The notes beneath the pieces are model-generated. The model was not told the origin of the DNA, made no database searches, and saw only the letters and a list, made by a program, of their open reading frames with translations. From positions 473,297,375 through 473,361,374 of the forward strand of contig CM041776.1 in NCBI GenBank assembly GCA_023374045.1: a DNA stretch of 64,000 nucleotides. Reading direction: 5' to 3'. This DNA is from Limonium bicolor (taxonomy: Eukaryota; Streptophyta; Magnoliopsida; Caryophyllales; Plumbaginaceae). The translations under genes were made by a program, and so were the position numbers. How positions within the stretch are numbered: the stretch's first letter is position 1; every line of letters starts with the position of its first letter. Below are positions 1 to 11,622 of the stretch, one piece after another.

Positions 1-1528
1 AAAATAAACGTCGGGCTGCAAACAAATCCCGGTCGCAGTAGTATAGTGAAATGTAAGCGACCGGATATCGAACCACGGGACTAATGTACATATTATAGTA
101 CCTAAGCGTGTCACAGGAGGGGGGATTAATTGACTTGTTTTTATAAATAAAAGAAAAGATAAAATAAACTAAATTAACAGATAAAACTAAACGGGACTCT
201 GGTTCAGATTAATATTATCTGCTCTTTCATGCTATTCCTACTGGTTTAATTGTAATTGTCTGGCAAAATTCCTTTTTAAAATATCTTAAGGACTAAGTCA
301 TAGCCTCATAAGAACTCGTTTACCAGAAATGCCCGGTCTATCAGGCTTCGAGCACTCTTATGTAAACGGACGTTAAATTCCAGGAAATATAATTGCATCT
401 GAAAATACTAACCCATTAAATCATAATAGAGCTTTCTCCAGATTTACGGCTTAATCAACCTATTATTTATCACCTGGTCTGATCAAATAGACTTAGCAAG
501 CAATTTAATAAACTCATGACATTTATTAAAAAGGCGAGAGATGAGCTTTAAGCGTAACAAACTTCATTAAATTAAAACCAGTAAAAACATTGCACAATTA
601 ATACAGAATATAATAATTATTCCCAAAGCATATGTAAACTAGCCTAACATATTAAATAGAATAACAGAAACAAGAATGATAGAAATCATCTGTAATCACT
701 CCGTCTCGCTCTGCTATTTTGTGTATGTAGGCTAGAGGTGGATTTGGTGGACTGTAAAATAAATAAAATGGAGAAGGCGGAAGGAGAGAAATGAGATGGT
801 GCGTGAGTTGGAACTCCAGAGGAACCACGGAAGGAGCCTCCGGAAGGACACTTAATGAGGATGAATGAAGCTCGTATTTATAGAGGAAAAATAGAGCAGC
901 AGCATCAGCTCACTGATTGAGCTCGTTGATTGCAGCTCCCCATTGATTGCAGCTATTGATTGCGCAGGGGACAGGGCTGAATCGCGTGCGTGATTTCTGG
1001 TAGGCGCCGGCCGAGTTGGGTAGAAGATAACCCGTTAATTTCTTACAGATTTACACGTGTCCGCCACTTATTTAGCGGTCTCCTCTGTATGTTGTCCGCC
1101 TGTTAAGTGGCGGTCTTCTCTGTCTCAACCGCCTCGCGGTTCTATCTCTTGTCCGCTAGATATCTAGCGGTACACTCTGTATCGACCGCCTCGCGGTTGC
1201 TTTAGTGTTGTCCGCTTGCTTAATAGGCGGTCGCCTCTGTCTCTTGTCCGCCAGTTAAATGGCGGTTTCCTATGAGTTGTCCGCCCGGTTTGGAGGCGGT
1301 ACAGAAGCGGTCATGGCACAAACGTGCCTCTCGCGTGGCTCTTCCATAATCCTTTAGAGAAAACGTGTTTATTTGTTATTTTTCCTACATTTAAACACAT
1401 ATAATACATTAGTTAATATACCAACATAAATATAGGAAAAACCCTAGATAAGTGCGAAACATTACTAAAAATGCTACAATTAATAAGGTAATTAAACCTT
1501 AAAAAGTCTATATGTTTTGCACTTATCA
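1..1528 (-). repeat. 3' LTR of element A (partial)
   Basis: It matches 5858-7358 nearly base for base and ends at the same TGATAAGTG/CACTTATCA boundary. The window starts inside it, so roughly the last 60-70 bases (element orientation) are missing. Differences from the partner LTR are mostly one- to ten-base indels. It contains an array of short CCGCC...GGCGG palindromes at about 1065-1315. Confidence 0.88.
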
Positions 1529-1542
1529 AACTTCCTCACACT
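1529..1542 (-). other. Polypurine tract of element A
   Basis: On the minus strand AGTGTGAGGAAGTT directly abuts the LTR start TGATAAG. This is the position and composition expected of the plus-strand DNA primer. Near-identical motifs recur upstream at 2413-2425, 2584-2596 and 2619-2630. Confidence 0.75.
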
Positions 1543-2940
1543 TGACCTTTGCTTGTCCTCAAGCAAATAAGGAATTAATTATCTCTAAGCCAAATAATAA
1601 AACAAGATTAAATAAGTGTAGAGGGGAATTTAGACAAGGTGACAATCGAAAGAATAATTCTACTCTTAGAAGTAGGTTTTATAAACAGTGAAGAAGAACA
1701 ATTTTAATAAAAGCATAGAAAAACTAACTGCAGAAAACAAGTTAAATTAACCTGGGATTTCCAACCAATTTCATTCACTAACCCGGGATGTCAAGGGGTG
1801 TGAAGTAATGCCTTATTCCGCAATACCTTTCAACACCACGTACTCATGTTTATAAACATAAATTGCAATTTATATTTTCAATTTTTTTTTTTTGAATGTG
1901 CAAATTGTATATAAAGCATACATTTTTTAATTGCATTATTTTTTCTGTACCCCAGACTTTTCTCTTATCCTTGTAGCGGTGTTGGGTCTTCTATCCCAGG
2001 TCACGAGACCTTAGGTAGATAGGTGTTAAAGCACCCCAAAAGAACTTAATAACCGGATAGACGAGGCCTGTTTTGGTTAGAAAAATTCATAAACAGGGAG
2101 TACCTTGTCTTTATCCTTTTTTTCCTGACTTTCCACATATTTCCATAATCCCAAGCTAAACTAAATTGATTTTTACAACTAGCAGATCTATCATTTTTGA
2201 GTAAAATAGAGTATTTTGAAGGAAAATAATTTTATACAAACTCCTTTAAATAAAACTACCTTTCAGTTGTCACTTGACATAATTTCAGACACTTCTACAA
2301 TATTTATTCATTTTTACAATTTTTTTTTTAAAAAAATTAGGCAGTTTAGAGTAGCAAAAAGTGAGTGTGGCATTATCGAAACTACTGTCATAATTTCAGG
2401 GAAAGGTCTTTCCTTCCTCACACTTAAGAGGAGCAATGTCCTCATTGTTCAGAATTTAAATCAAGAAAATGACCTTTCAAATTATGACAGACTCATAAAG
2501 GATTAAATGCAAGTAGGTTGAACATTAATAAAATAAAGTAGGAATTTGAAACTCCCCTTGTATCGTAGATTGAGGAAGGTAACCTTCCTCACACTTAGAG
2601 CTTGGCAGGGGTGAGACGTTCCTCACACTTGAGTTGCGCAAGTGTTCAACCGAAGATTGAAATGCCAAAGCAACTGAGGTGCTTTCCAAAGGTGAGTTCA
2701 GCTAAATCGATTCGATAGAATTTGTTCTGAAAAGAAAATCATATATAGCCAGCAGAACTCCAAATGAACCAAAGAAAAATCATTAAATGAAAAACATAAA
2801 TAAAAATTCATAAAATAAAAATATAAAGTACCACACTGTTACCTTCCTGAAATATCAAATGTTAGCACAAGGTTTAAACAGTAATAGTCTACAAAAAAGT
2901 CAGAGGAAAATCAAAATAAAATAAAGATAACAATAAATAA
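1543..2940 (-). other. Non-coding 3' region of element A
   Basis: This AT-rich stretch lies between the coding part of A and its 3' LTR. I recognise no protein on either strand; the 96-codon plus-strand reading frame at 2216-2506 is AT-rich chance sequence. Three extra copies of the polypurine-tract motif lie here. Confidence 0.6.
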
Positions 2941-3552
2941 TCACTGTGGTGGTGGTGGAGGCTGTGCTGGTCCCTGGCCTGACTGATCGAGAAGACGCTG
3001 CATGAGCTGAGCGGTCTGTGCCTGCAACTGGTCACCCTGGTCTAAGCGCTGTACCACTCGGTGATACAACTCGTCACTCCGATCCAAGCGCTGCATCATC
3101 TGTGACTGCTCAGCTAGCATCCTCTGCTGAGTCTGCTCAAAGCTCTCAAACCTCTGATGCATCTGCTGCTGCATCTGATGGAAGGTCTGGAACTGAGCCT
3201 GTAGATCCGTCGAGTAAGGTACAGGAGCAGGGGTCTGCATCATGTCAGTAGTCGGCCTATGAGGCTCCTCTCTGTGCGGACGGTGGGTCAGGATCGCTGA
3301 GTGTGTAGCTCCAGTAGAGGTCCCTGCTGCTGTGGAAGATGCAGTGGAAGACCGAGCAGTGACACTCCTAACCCAAGTACCGTCATCTGAGTGCATAAGC
3401 CCCAGCTCCGCACAGTCAGCAGTGACACTGAGCGCTTCGCTGGACGAAGATCTAAAGTCTCCCTGAACCCTGCTGGAAATGTGACAGTACTGAATGTGGA
3501 GACTGAGGAAGAAGGGAAAAATGGGAGTGATTTTCTTCTTCTTCGTCCTCAT
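2941..3552 (-). CDS. Gln-rich coiled-coil segment of element A gag-like protein
   Basis: A minus-strand open frame of 203 codons. After a low-quality N-terminal stretch it becomes rich in Ser/Thr/Ala. It then runs through about 100 residues of Q-, M- and R-rich heptad-like sequence (repeated QMQQQ, QRLDQGDQ) and ends in a proline run. This composition is typical of the C-terminal part of Athila-type gag/ORF1 proteins, where coiled coils may drive assembly. It probably belonged to one reading frame with 3721-4242, as both are on the same strand and the spacer is coding-like in other frames. The true start is unclear and the ATG at the annotated start is probably not native. No zinc knuckle is visible. 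Function is inferred from position only. Confidence 0.5.
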   Translation of the reverse strand: MRTKKKKITPIFPFFLSLHIQYCHISSRVQGDFRSSSSEALSVTADCAELGLMHSDDGTWVRSVTARSSTASSTAAGTSTGATHSAILTHRPHREEPHRPTTDMMQTPAPVPYSTDLQAQFQTFHQMQQQMHQRFESFEQTQQRMLAEQSQMMQRLDRSDELYHRVVQRLDQGDQLQAQTAQLMQRLLDQSGQGPAQPPPPPQ

Positions 3553-3720
3553 GAAGAGACCACCTTATGGAGCTGGCCGAACATGACGGGCTGAAGGAGA
3601 GGCGCTGAGCAGGTGGAAATGGACCTAGGAAATAGTCCAGTAAGGCACAATCTCATCAGAAGCATCATGCGCCCAGATGGGCGAATCTGATGACTGAGGA
3701 TTCCAGGAGAAGCCTCTGAG

Positions 3721-4242
3721 TCAGTGTCGGGAAGCTAGCAAATGGGAGGACATCCTTCGCCTCCTCCCCTCTACGTCGGGCCTCCGACACAGCCTGAAGC
3801 CATCTGGACTTCGTCCTCTGCAGGTACTCCTCTGTGATCCTCGGATATCACTAGGACTATCCGGGATATGCAAGAGAGAGGCGAAAGTCGAGGGTGTGAC
3901 CTCCACGGGCCTATGGCGTACAAAAGAAGTAATGCTCATATCGCCTGCCCGAGCATTAGCATAGAACTCTCTAGCTAAGTCCGGAGCAAAGACTCCGTGT
4001 CCTAACCTTAGGACCTCTGAAAGTCCTAGCCTAGCAAATATAGTATCCACCCCTGCGGCCTCTAGCACTGCCGGCTCAAAGTTCCTTTCTATGACAAAGT
4101 CCTTGCGCTGTACGAACCAGGCACGAGCCTCTACTGAGACAAAGCCATCGTCCAGAAGACGAGGTGCAGAAGAAGATGATGCTCCAGGGCAGTCACCACC
4201 ATGTGTACGAGACATACTAATAATATTTAAAATTAAAAGCAA
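3721..4242 (-). CDS. Plant-transposon gag-like domain protein of element A
   Basis: A minus-strand open frame of 173 codons. A likely start is the internal Met at about residue 9, which begins MSRTHGG. The core resembles the 'putative plant transposon protein' domain common in Athila-type ORF1: an N-terminal W-F-V-x-R-K segment, then a block with EFYANA, followed by SFVRHRPVEVTP and a leucine-rich LLHIPD. In the family this block precedes the coiled-coil region, matching the downstream frame at 2941-3552. The C-terminal 40 residues are arginine-rich and look like frameshifted sequence, so the gene is probably broken near 3800. Its enzymatic role, if any, is unknown; a structural gag role is the best guess. 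Confidence 0.55.
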   Translation of the reverse strand: MLLILNIISMSRTHGGDCPGASSSSAPRLLDDGFVSVEARAWFVQRKDFVIERNFEPAVLEAAGVDTIFARLGLSEVLRLGHGVFAPDLAREFYANARAGDMSITSFVRHRPVEVTPSTFASLLHIPDSPSDIRGSQRSTCRGRSPDGFRLCRRPDVEGRRRRMSSHLLASRH

Positions 4243-5105
4243 ACAACATTAACAGCATAACAATTTAAATATTAAACATAGTAATAATAACATAAAAATT
4301 ATAAACACAACAACAACATAAAAACAATAACATCACAAAAAATAACAAATAATAAAAACAAAAATATTAATAAACTACATAAAAATTAATATCAAACAGA
4401 ACATTAGTATTTATCATAAACAACTTCGTAAATTAATAGAAATAGAAAACAAGATGAACAAATAATAAAACATAAAAGAATAATTATACAACATAAATTC
4501 TGTCGAAAATTCGACAGAGTCTCCCCTAAAATTCTTCGATTCTCCACAAAATTTCAGTCAGTGTCAAGGTTTTAGTACCGTTACCTATCAGATCTGTAAA
4601 TAATAACCTAGAATCATAATCTATTTTTTTCATTCAATAACCAAGGCTAGATAAAATGATTATGCTAGTTTCTACAATTTATTTTCGTAATTAGCACAAC
4701 CAATTTGTAATTCAACAAAAACACCCAAAATGAGTGTAATATGTAAAGTTCTAACCTTATGTAAGTAGATTATAACAATTATAGGGCAAATCCAAGACAA
4801 ATTAGCAATTTAAATTCGAAAATTTCGAATTGGGAATCTAGGGATTCGAAAGTTCATCTCCTAATTTCTCCCTAACAGTTTACCATTTACAAATTTGAAG
4901 CTATAGAAACGTTTGGAATTGAAAAACGACGTTTCGGTACCAACCTTGTGAGATTTGATGAAGAAATGAAGAATCTGTGATGAATTGAAGAGGAAGGGCG
5001 ATTTGCGCAGCTTGTGTCTTCGCTTCTGGGCTCGAGTTCGAAATGGAAGGGGGAAGAACGGGACTGAGTGAAACGCTGAGTTTCGCTATTTTTTTTTCGA
5101 TTCTG
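4243..5105 (-). other. Non-coding 5' region of element A
   Basis: Very AT-rich sequence upstream (in element orientation) of the gag-like gene, with no supported coding sequence. It ends in a GC-rich palindrome array. Confidence 0.5.
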
Positions 5106-5107
5106 GT

Positions 5108-5290
5108 ACACGACCGCGAGGCGGTCCCGTGTGTGACGTCCGCTCGTTATCTGGCGGACAAGGCTGGAGCGACCGCGAGGCGGTCTTGTGTGTCGAGTCC
5201 GCCAGTTATTAGGCGGTGAGGGATGTGGAGTCCGCCCGATATGAGGCGGTCACGAGTGGGACGACCGCGAGCAAACGGGGCGGTTGTCCT
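5108..5290. repeat. Palindrome array in element A leader
   Basis: A series of short imperfect inverted repeats such as GACCGCGAGGCGGTC and GTCCGC...GGCGGAC, spaced about 25-35 bases. The same motif family fills the LTRs of A and solo LTR F, but here it lies between the LTR and gag. Confidence 0.75.
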
Positions 5291-5434
5291 TGCGGACAAC
5301 CCCTGTTTCGTTTTTTTTTTTGATTTAACTTGTAACATACGAGCTAGAAATAAACATATAAACATTAGTTCACATAAAATAATAATTAGTAGTTAGATTA
5401 CAAAAATTATAAGTTAACGGGTTAATTACATTGA

Positions 5435-5512
5435 ATTAAATGTTAAGGACAATGGAAATTAAATGTTAAGGACAATGGAAATAAAATGTTAGAGACAATG
5501 GAAATTAAATGT
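5435..5512. repeat. Short tandem repeat, about 23-base unit
   Basis: About three and a half copies of a unit containing TTAAATGTTAAGGACAATGG lie in the leader of element A. A looser GTTAGAT repeat follows to about 5570. Confidence 0.7.
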
Positions 5513-5768
5513 TAATAAGAGTTAGAAGTTAGATATCAGAAGTTAGATGTCCGGAGTTAGATGGCCAAAGTCAGGTGTCCAATTTGTCCAAATGTCCAAT
5601 TTAATATTAACAGATTATTTAGATAATTAATATTAACAAAATATAGAAAATAATTAATATTAACAATAAACGAATTAATATAGACAAATATTAACATAAA
5701 AAAGAGAACAAAATATTTATAATTAAACAGGTGAATAATCTGGGGCTTAGGAACTAGAATAAATCTAG

Positions 5769-5786
5769 TCCCCGGCAACGGCGCCA
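5769..5786 (-). other. Primer-binding site, tRNA-Asp
   Basis: The plus strand reads as the 18-base 3' end of plant tRNA-Asp including CCA, so on the minus strand it forms TGGCGCCGTTGCCGGGGA. It lies three bases from the LTR end, and this primer choice is typical of Athila-type elements. Confidence 0.9.
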
Positions 5787-5789
5787 TTT

Positions 5790-7358
5790 TGCAGACGTTA
5801 TATGTGAGTGGTTTAAGTGGTGTAATTAAAATTAAAGAAAAGAAATTAAAACCCAAAAAACGTCGGGCTGCAAACAAATCCCGGTCGCAGTAGTATAGTG
5901 AAATGTAAGCGACCGGATATCGAACCACGGGACTAATGTACATATTATAGTACCTAAGCGTGTCACAGGAGGGGGGATTAATTGACTTGTTTTTATAAAT
6001 AAAAGAAAAGATAAAATAAACTAAATTAACAGATAAACTAAACGGGACTCTGTTTCAGATTAAATTATCTGCTCTTTCATGCTATTCCTACTGGTTTAAT
6101 TGTAATTGTCTGGCAAAATTCCTTTTTAAAATATCTTAAGGACTAAGTCATAGCCTCATAAGAACTCGTTTACCAGAAATGCCCGGTCTATCAGGCTTCG
6201 AGCACTCTTATGTAAACGGACGTTAAATTCCAGGAAATATAATTGCATCTGAAAATACTAACCCATTAAATCATAATAGAGCTTTCTCCAGATTTACGGC
6301 TTAATCACCTATCTATTTATCACCTGGTCTGATCAAAATAGACTTAGCAAGCAATTATAAACTCATGACATTATTAAAAGGCGAGAGATGAGCTTTAAGC
6401 GTAACAAACTTCATTAAATTAAAACCAGTAAAAACATTGCACAATTAATACAGATATAATAATTATTCCCAAAGCATATGTAAACTAGCCTAACATATTA
6501 AATAGAATAACAGAAACAAGAATGATAGAAATCATCTGTAATCACTCCGTCTCGCTCTGCTATTTTGTGTATGTAGGCTAGAGGTGGATTTGGTGGACTG
6601 TAAAATAAATAAAATGGAGAAGCGAGGAAGGAGAGAAATGAGATGGTGCGTGAGTTGGAACTCCAGAGGAACCACGGAAGGAGCCTCCGGAAGGACACTT
6701 AATGAGGATGATAGCTCGTATTTATAGAGGAAAAATAGAGCAGCAGACAGCTCACTGATTGAGCTCGTTGATTGCAGCTCCCCATTGATTGCAGCTATTG
6801 ATTGCGCAGGGGACAGGGCTGAATCGCGTGCGTGATTTCTGGTAGGCGCCGGCCGAGTTGGGTAGAGATAACCCGTTAATTTCTTACAGATTTACACGTG
6901 TCCGCCACTTATTTAGCGGTCTCCTCTCCGCCTGTTAAGTGGCGGTCTTCTCTGTCTCAACCGCCTCGCGGTTCTATCTCTTGTCGCTAGATATCTAGCG
7001 GTACACTCTGTATCGACCGCTCGCGGTTGCTTTAGTGTTGTCCGCTTGCTTAATAGGCGGTCGCCTCTGTCTCTTGTCCGCCAGTTAAATGGCGGTTTCC
7101 TATGAGTTGTCCGCCCGGTTTGGAGGCGGTACAGAAGCGGTCATGGCACAAACGTGCCTCTCGCGTGGCTCTTCCATAATCCTTTAGAGAAAACGTGTTT
7201 ATTTGTTATTTTTCCTACATTTAAACACATATAATACATTAGTTAATATACCAACATAAATATAGGAAAAACCCTAGATAAGTGCGAAACATTACTAAAA
7301 ATGCTACAATTAATAAGGTAATTAAACCTTAAAAAGTCTATATGTTTTGCACTTATCA
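5790..7358 (-). repeat. 5' LTR of element A
   Basis: A complete LTR of 1569 bases bounded by TG and CA in element orientation. The palindrome array corresponding to that in the other LTR is at about 6895-7140, with one unit shortened. It should carry promoter and polyadenylation signals, but I cannot place a TATA box or transcription start with confidence. Confidence 0.9.
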
Positions 7359-9299
7359 GACAGGTAGAAATTTTCTTCAGTTTTGGCCTCGACTTGTGTC
7401 CGAACTTCAAAGCTCGGACACAAGTTTGGACATTCGTCAGTTTTCACCCATTTGAGTCTCGACTTGCGTCCGAACTTCAAGCTCGGACACAGTGTAATTT
7501 TGAGCAAAAACTTTGTTTAAGGGTAGGAAATGATACCCAATGATGGGGATTGATAAGTGATGATGTTATAAGGTTGTTAAGGGTAAATAAAGTGAGTTAT
7601 AATGGTAATTGAGTGGTGAAAGGTTGTAATAAAAATGTGAAGTTATAAGACTACTTAACGGGGTTAACCATGGGCGCAGTAGTTGTTAAATAATTATATT
7701 ACCCCGATATTGATGAAGATAGTCATAATGTTACCAGTTGTTCAAAGATTTCCAAGGAACATGTGATGGCACACTAGAGTGCACCTTCGGTGACAGGTAT
7801 GGTTTTCTTGCAACCTGTGTCCTACCGGATTACACCGGCTTGTATGCCAATGTGTTTTTCTGTGTGTTTGCCACCTTGCAAGATAAAGCATGAAATGAGT
7901 TTACAGTAATTCATTATTGTGGCGTAACTAATTCCGATACCGCTTAACCTTAGTTAAGTGTTAAATAATAGTTAACCGACCTTAGGTTCACATAAGAGAT
8001 TGGTATTCGGAATAAACGTCCCAACCCATGGGAACGTTCTAACTACGGCTATCCGTGCGATATTGTATGTTGTGACAATGCGTGATGTATGTGACTTGTT
8101 TAATATGTTGTTGATGTTGGATACTGTTATCCGTGTTGTTGAAATGGGATATGATCTCCCTTATGTGTCTAACCGAGTTAGTAACACTATGTGATGTATG
8201 TATGTGATAAGTTCCATAAGGGAACCTCTAACTAATAAGTGTATGTTATGTATGGGGAGGAATCCGGGTGTCCCGGTCGCGCGTATTGTTTGGGAGTTAA
8301 TATGTATATGTGAATTAACTCCCATCCTGTTATGTTAGGGTTGTCTTCCTTCAATGGATTTCGACCTCCCACTAGCTTAGCCAAAGCTTACCTAACCGAC
8401 CTCCACATCGGGCTAGGAGGGAAATTATGTATAATGTTGGTAGGGTGTTGAAGCTTAAGTTCGCTTCGACTCCCTCTTGTTATGTTACGGTTGTTCTTCC
8501 TCCTTGAATTACAACCACCCACAAGCTTAACCAAGGCTTACCTAACTCATCACTATTGGAGCTAGGGGGAAATTGTGTATGTTGTGATCGGTCCTATATG
8601 AGGCCGCCACTCAAGTAAAGAAAATGTAAGTATGTTGTGCTTGGGCATATATCACCCCGGCACTCCCTAAGTAAAGTTTATGTACTCTAAGAAGAGAGAA
8701 ACTAAGTTGTGTATGTTACAAACCGAAGTGTGTTGTTATGTTGTGTGTGCTAACCTTGTGTTTGTGTCTATTAATGGATGTGTGCTTTTAAGCATGACGT
8801 ATGTGTAATGTGTGCATGTTTTAAATAAAATCAACCGCATGCTAAGACGACAATTAGTTGTGCGTGGCCCGGTAGCATGCGGGCTGCGGGATTACCATAC
8901 AGCAAAGGTGTTGACCCCCTTTGGGGGGCCCATTACTTTACAGGTACAAGAAATTGGAAGCCGTTCGAGAGTAGGACGGGTAGTTGTTGCACATGGGTAG
9001 ACATTCAAATCGTGTATGTATGGTAGGAGTAGTAAGAACCGAATATGTATCGGCGCGGGTTGGTAATTACTCGGTACAGTTGTAATGTAAGTGTATATTA
9101 AATGTTGGACATGGAACAGGATTAATGTGTAGTTGCTCGGGAGTTTAGTCCATCAGACCGGTACAATGTAGGTATGTTAGCCTTGTTAGCCACGTGGGTG
9201 GCAAACGGCGTGTAACACCAAAGAGTTAAGTTATGTTGTGAGTTGTGATTTCCGCTGCAACGTGTTGTTAAGTGTGTTGTTAGTAGTTGGGGTGTTACA
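7359..9299 (+). repeat. 5' LTR of element B, distal half
   Basis: It matches 17560-19501 with scattered single-base changes and indels. The proximal half lies beyond element A, left of the window. Hairpin-forming GTCCGAACTT...AGCTCGGAC repeats are at 7395-7490. Confidence 0.88.
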
Positions 9300-9304
9300 A
9301 AAAG

Positions 9305-9318
9305 TGGTATCAGAGTGA
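9305..9318 (+). other. Primer-binding site, initiator tRNA-Met
   Basis: TGGTATCAGAGTGA begins five bases after the LTR end, complementary to the plant initiator tRNA-Met 3' end with the usual GC replaced near its end. Confidence 0.85.
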
Positions 9319-10059
9319 AGTATCGCTCTGATGACTGAATTACCGAGCTTAGGAAGTACCGAGTTAAGAGTTTAGTACTTTGGGTTAAGGGGTGAGTGAT
9401 AGCGTGAGAAGTACGCCAGTTAGGAAATACCAGTGTGTACTGGAAACCTAAAATATCCATCCCGCCCTCCACAAACCCTATTTTATAACTCGGAAAGAAC
9501 GCCAGAGAGATTAAAGTCCCCTCTTACTCAGGAATACCCGATGTGGCTGTTATTAAATGTCCTGATAAGTACGGAGAACCTGTCATACGGTAGATCCCGA
9601 AAGGTGTGAATCCCGAAGACGGTCTCCATTGTAACAATGTCTGCCGCATGAGGTAGAGAAAGGTGAAGAATCTTGTGCAAAAGAGAATAGAATTTCCGGC
9701 AACCTGGGTCGACATGCTGAGCAGTCGAGGACAACCAGCTTGCAACGCACCAACTGTGCAACAGGCAAGAAGTGAAGTAATGAAACCTGAGACGAGTGCC
9801 TACGGGACTACAAAAGTTAACTAATACGCCAACGGTATACCAACCGATTAAGGAACTACAACGTAATACGAGGAGGATACAATACGAAGGAAAGGGGTCT
9901 CCAGAATGGGAAACACCCTAGTTAATGGTTATCATGTGAAGACAGTGAGAAGTACCCAAGATTTATTGTTAGGCTGTAAGATCAAGTAAGGGCCAGCAAG
10001 GCCACTGATGTCAGAGCGGGAAAAAGCAGTACCGCAACCAATGTGTATTGAACCAGTAG
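9319..10059 (+). other. Non-coding interior of element B, left part
   Basis: No recognisable protein on either strand. The short minus-strand frames here overlap one another and do not resemble retrotransposon proteins. Confidence 0.6.
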
Positions 10060-11622
10060 TCAGTAATGTTTCTCACCTTATTAATTGCAGCATTTTTAGT
10101 AATGTTTCTCACTTATCTTGGGTTTTCCTATATTTATGTTGTTATATTAACTGATGTATTATATGTGTTAAAATGTAGGAAAAATACCAAATAAAGACAT
10201 ATATATTATACTGGATTAAAAAGAGCCATGTGTGGCCTTATTTTTTGCCGTGTCCGCCTTGTGTCCGCATCAAGTCAGGCGGACGAGACAGAGAGGGCAA
10301 CCGCCCCGTAACGTGCGGACAACTCTGAATGCAACCGCCACATACGAGGCGGACAAGAGACAAGAAATATAGAGAGGAGACCGCCTCATAACAGGCGGAC
10401 AACATATTGAGGCAACCGCCCCTTATATGGCGGACATGACTAATATAACCGCCTATTAACATGCGGACGTGATTGAGGAACCGCATCAAATCTAGCGGAC
10501 ATGTGTAAATGTCCAAGAAATCAAGGGTTATCTTCTTCGCCGACTCGCTCTGCACTTGATTCCGTCATTCCAGTGGCGCCTACCAGAAATCACTCGCGCA
10601 TTTGTTTCTGTCCCCTGCAATCAATGAGCTTCAATCAATGAGCTCAATCAATGAGCTGCAACTCTGCCTGTTCTCCTTCCTCTATAAATACCACGTTCCA
10701 TTTACCTTCTCCAGTGTCCTTCCAGAGGTTCCGTCCGTGGTTCCTCCTGGAGTTCCAATTCACACCATCATTCCATCTTCGTACCACTACACTTTCACTC
10801 ACTCGTTCATTTTTCATCTCTAATCTCCCGCTTCTCCATTTGTTTTATTTTCATCTCATTAATCTCACCTCTAGTCTCACGTATTTAAATAGAAGACCAA
10901 ACTATTTAATATGTTAGGCTAGAGTACGTATACTCTGGGAATAATTATTATGTATCTGTATTAATTATACAATACGTTTACTGGTTTTAAATTTAATGAA
11001 GTTTGTTACGTTAAAGGTTTTCTCGCATCTTTTTAATAAACCTCATGAATTTATTAAAATGCTTTACTAAGTCTGTTTTGATTTCATCGGTTGGAAACAG
11101 ATGGGTTGATTAAGCCGTAAAACTGGGGGAAACTTATTTTCATCGTTTAAGTTAGTACTCAGTTGCAAATGTAATCCCTCAACACTCCTCTGCCGTTTGC
11201 AGGCTTTTGCTTGAGTTTTCATCGGACCTTGCATTACAGGTGAACGAGTTCTTATGAGTTTTCATCGGACCTTAAGAAAATAACAGGAATCTTTCCAAAC
11301 AATTATAATTAAACCAGAAGACCTAGCATGAAAGGGCAGATATTATATTAACGAGAACTAGAGTCCTGTTTAGTTTATCTGTTAATTTAGTCATTTTATC
11401 TTTCCTTTTATTTATAAAAACAAGTCAATTAATCCCCCCTCTTTGTGACACGCTTAGGTACTATAATATGTACATTAGTCCCGCGGTTCGATATCCGGTC
11501 GCTTACATTTCACTATACTACCACGACCGGGATTTGTTTGCAGCCCGACGTTTATTTTGAGTTTTTAATTTCTTTTCTTTTAATTTTACACCAGTTTAAC
11601 CACTCACCTTACAACGTCTGCA
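10060..11622 (+). mobile_element. Solo LTR F, Athila-like
   Basis: The sequence is a diverged, opposite-orientation relative of element A's LTR. It shares the 5' block AATTG(C/T)AGCATTTTTAGTAATG, the palindrome array at 10245-10500, the block containing CGGTCGCTTACATTTCACTATAC near 11500, and the terminal ACGTCTGCA. The right end at 11622 is clear. The left end is only approximate, and I find no convincing target duplication. No interior region or second LTR is present, consistent with a solo LTR left by recombination. Confidence 0.75.

Larger units (their letters stand above)
1..7358 (-). mobile_element. Element A: Athila-like non-autonomous LTR retrotransposon
   Basis: The first 1528 bases and 5790-7358 are direct copies of one another and act as LTRs. 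The strand follows from the primer site: the plus strand at 5769-5786 carries the 3' end of plant tRNA-Asp ending in CCA, so the primer-binding site lies on the minus strand next to the right-hand LTR. In element orientation the LTR begins TGATAAGTG and ends TGCA. The internal region (1529-5789) encodes a plant-transposon/gag-like domain and a glutamine-rich coiled coil. No protease, reverse transcriptase or integrase is visible, so it must depend on a helper. The left end lies outside the window. On the right, GACAG at 7359-7363 is the expected copy of the target-site duplication, because the same bases are uninterrupted in the other LTR of element B near 17560. Confidence 0.88.

Noticed and set aside
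1065..1315. Possible CRISPR-like array (short palindromic repeats with spacers)
   Set aside because: The palindromes vary in sequence, lie inside an LTR of a plant element, and no cas genes exist; not CRISPR.
2216..2506. 96-codon plus-strand open frame in element A
   Set aside because: AT-rich, no domain, lies antisense to the element in its 3' non-coding region.
3018..3594. Plus-strand frames opposite the gag-like gene of A
   Set aside because: They mirror the coding strand's composition and have no family resemblance; shadows of the minus-strand frames.
5860..5945. Possible tRNA gene suggested by tRNA-Asp sequence nearby
   Set aside because: Only the 18-base 3' end complement is present, positioned as a primer-binding site.
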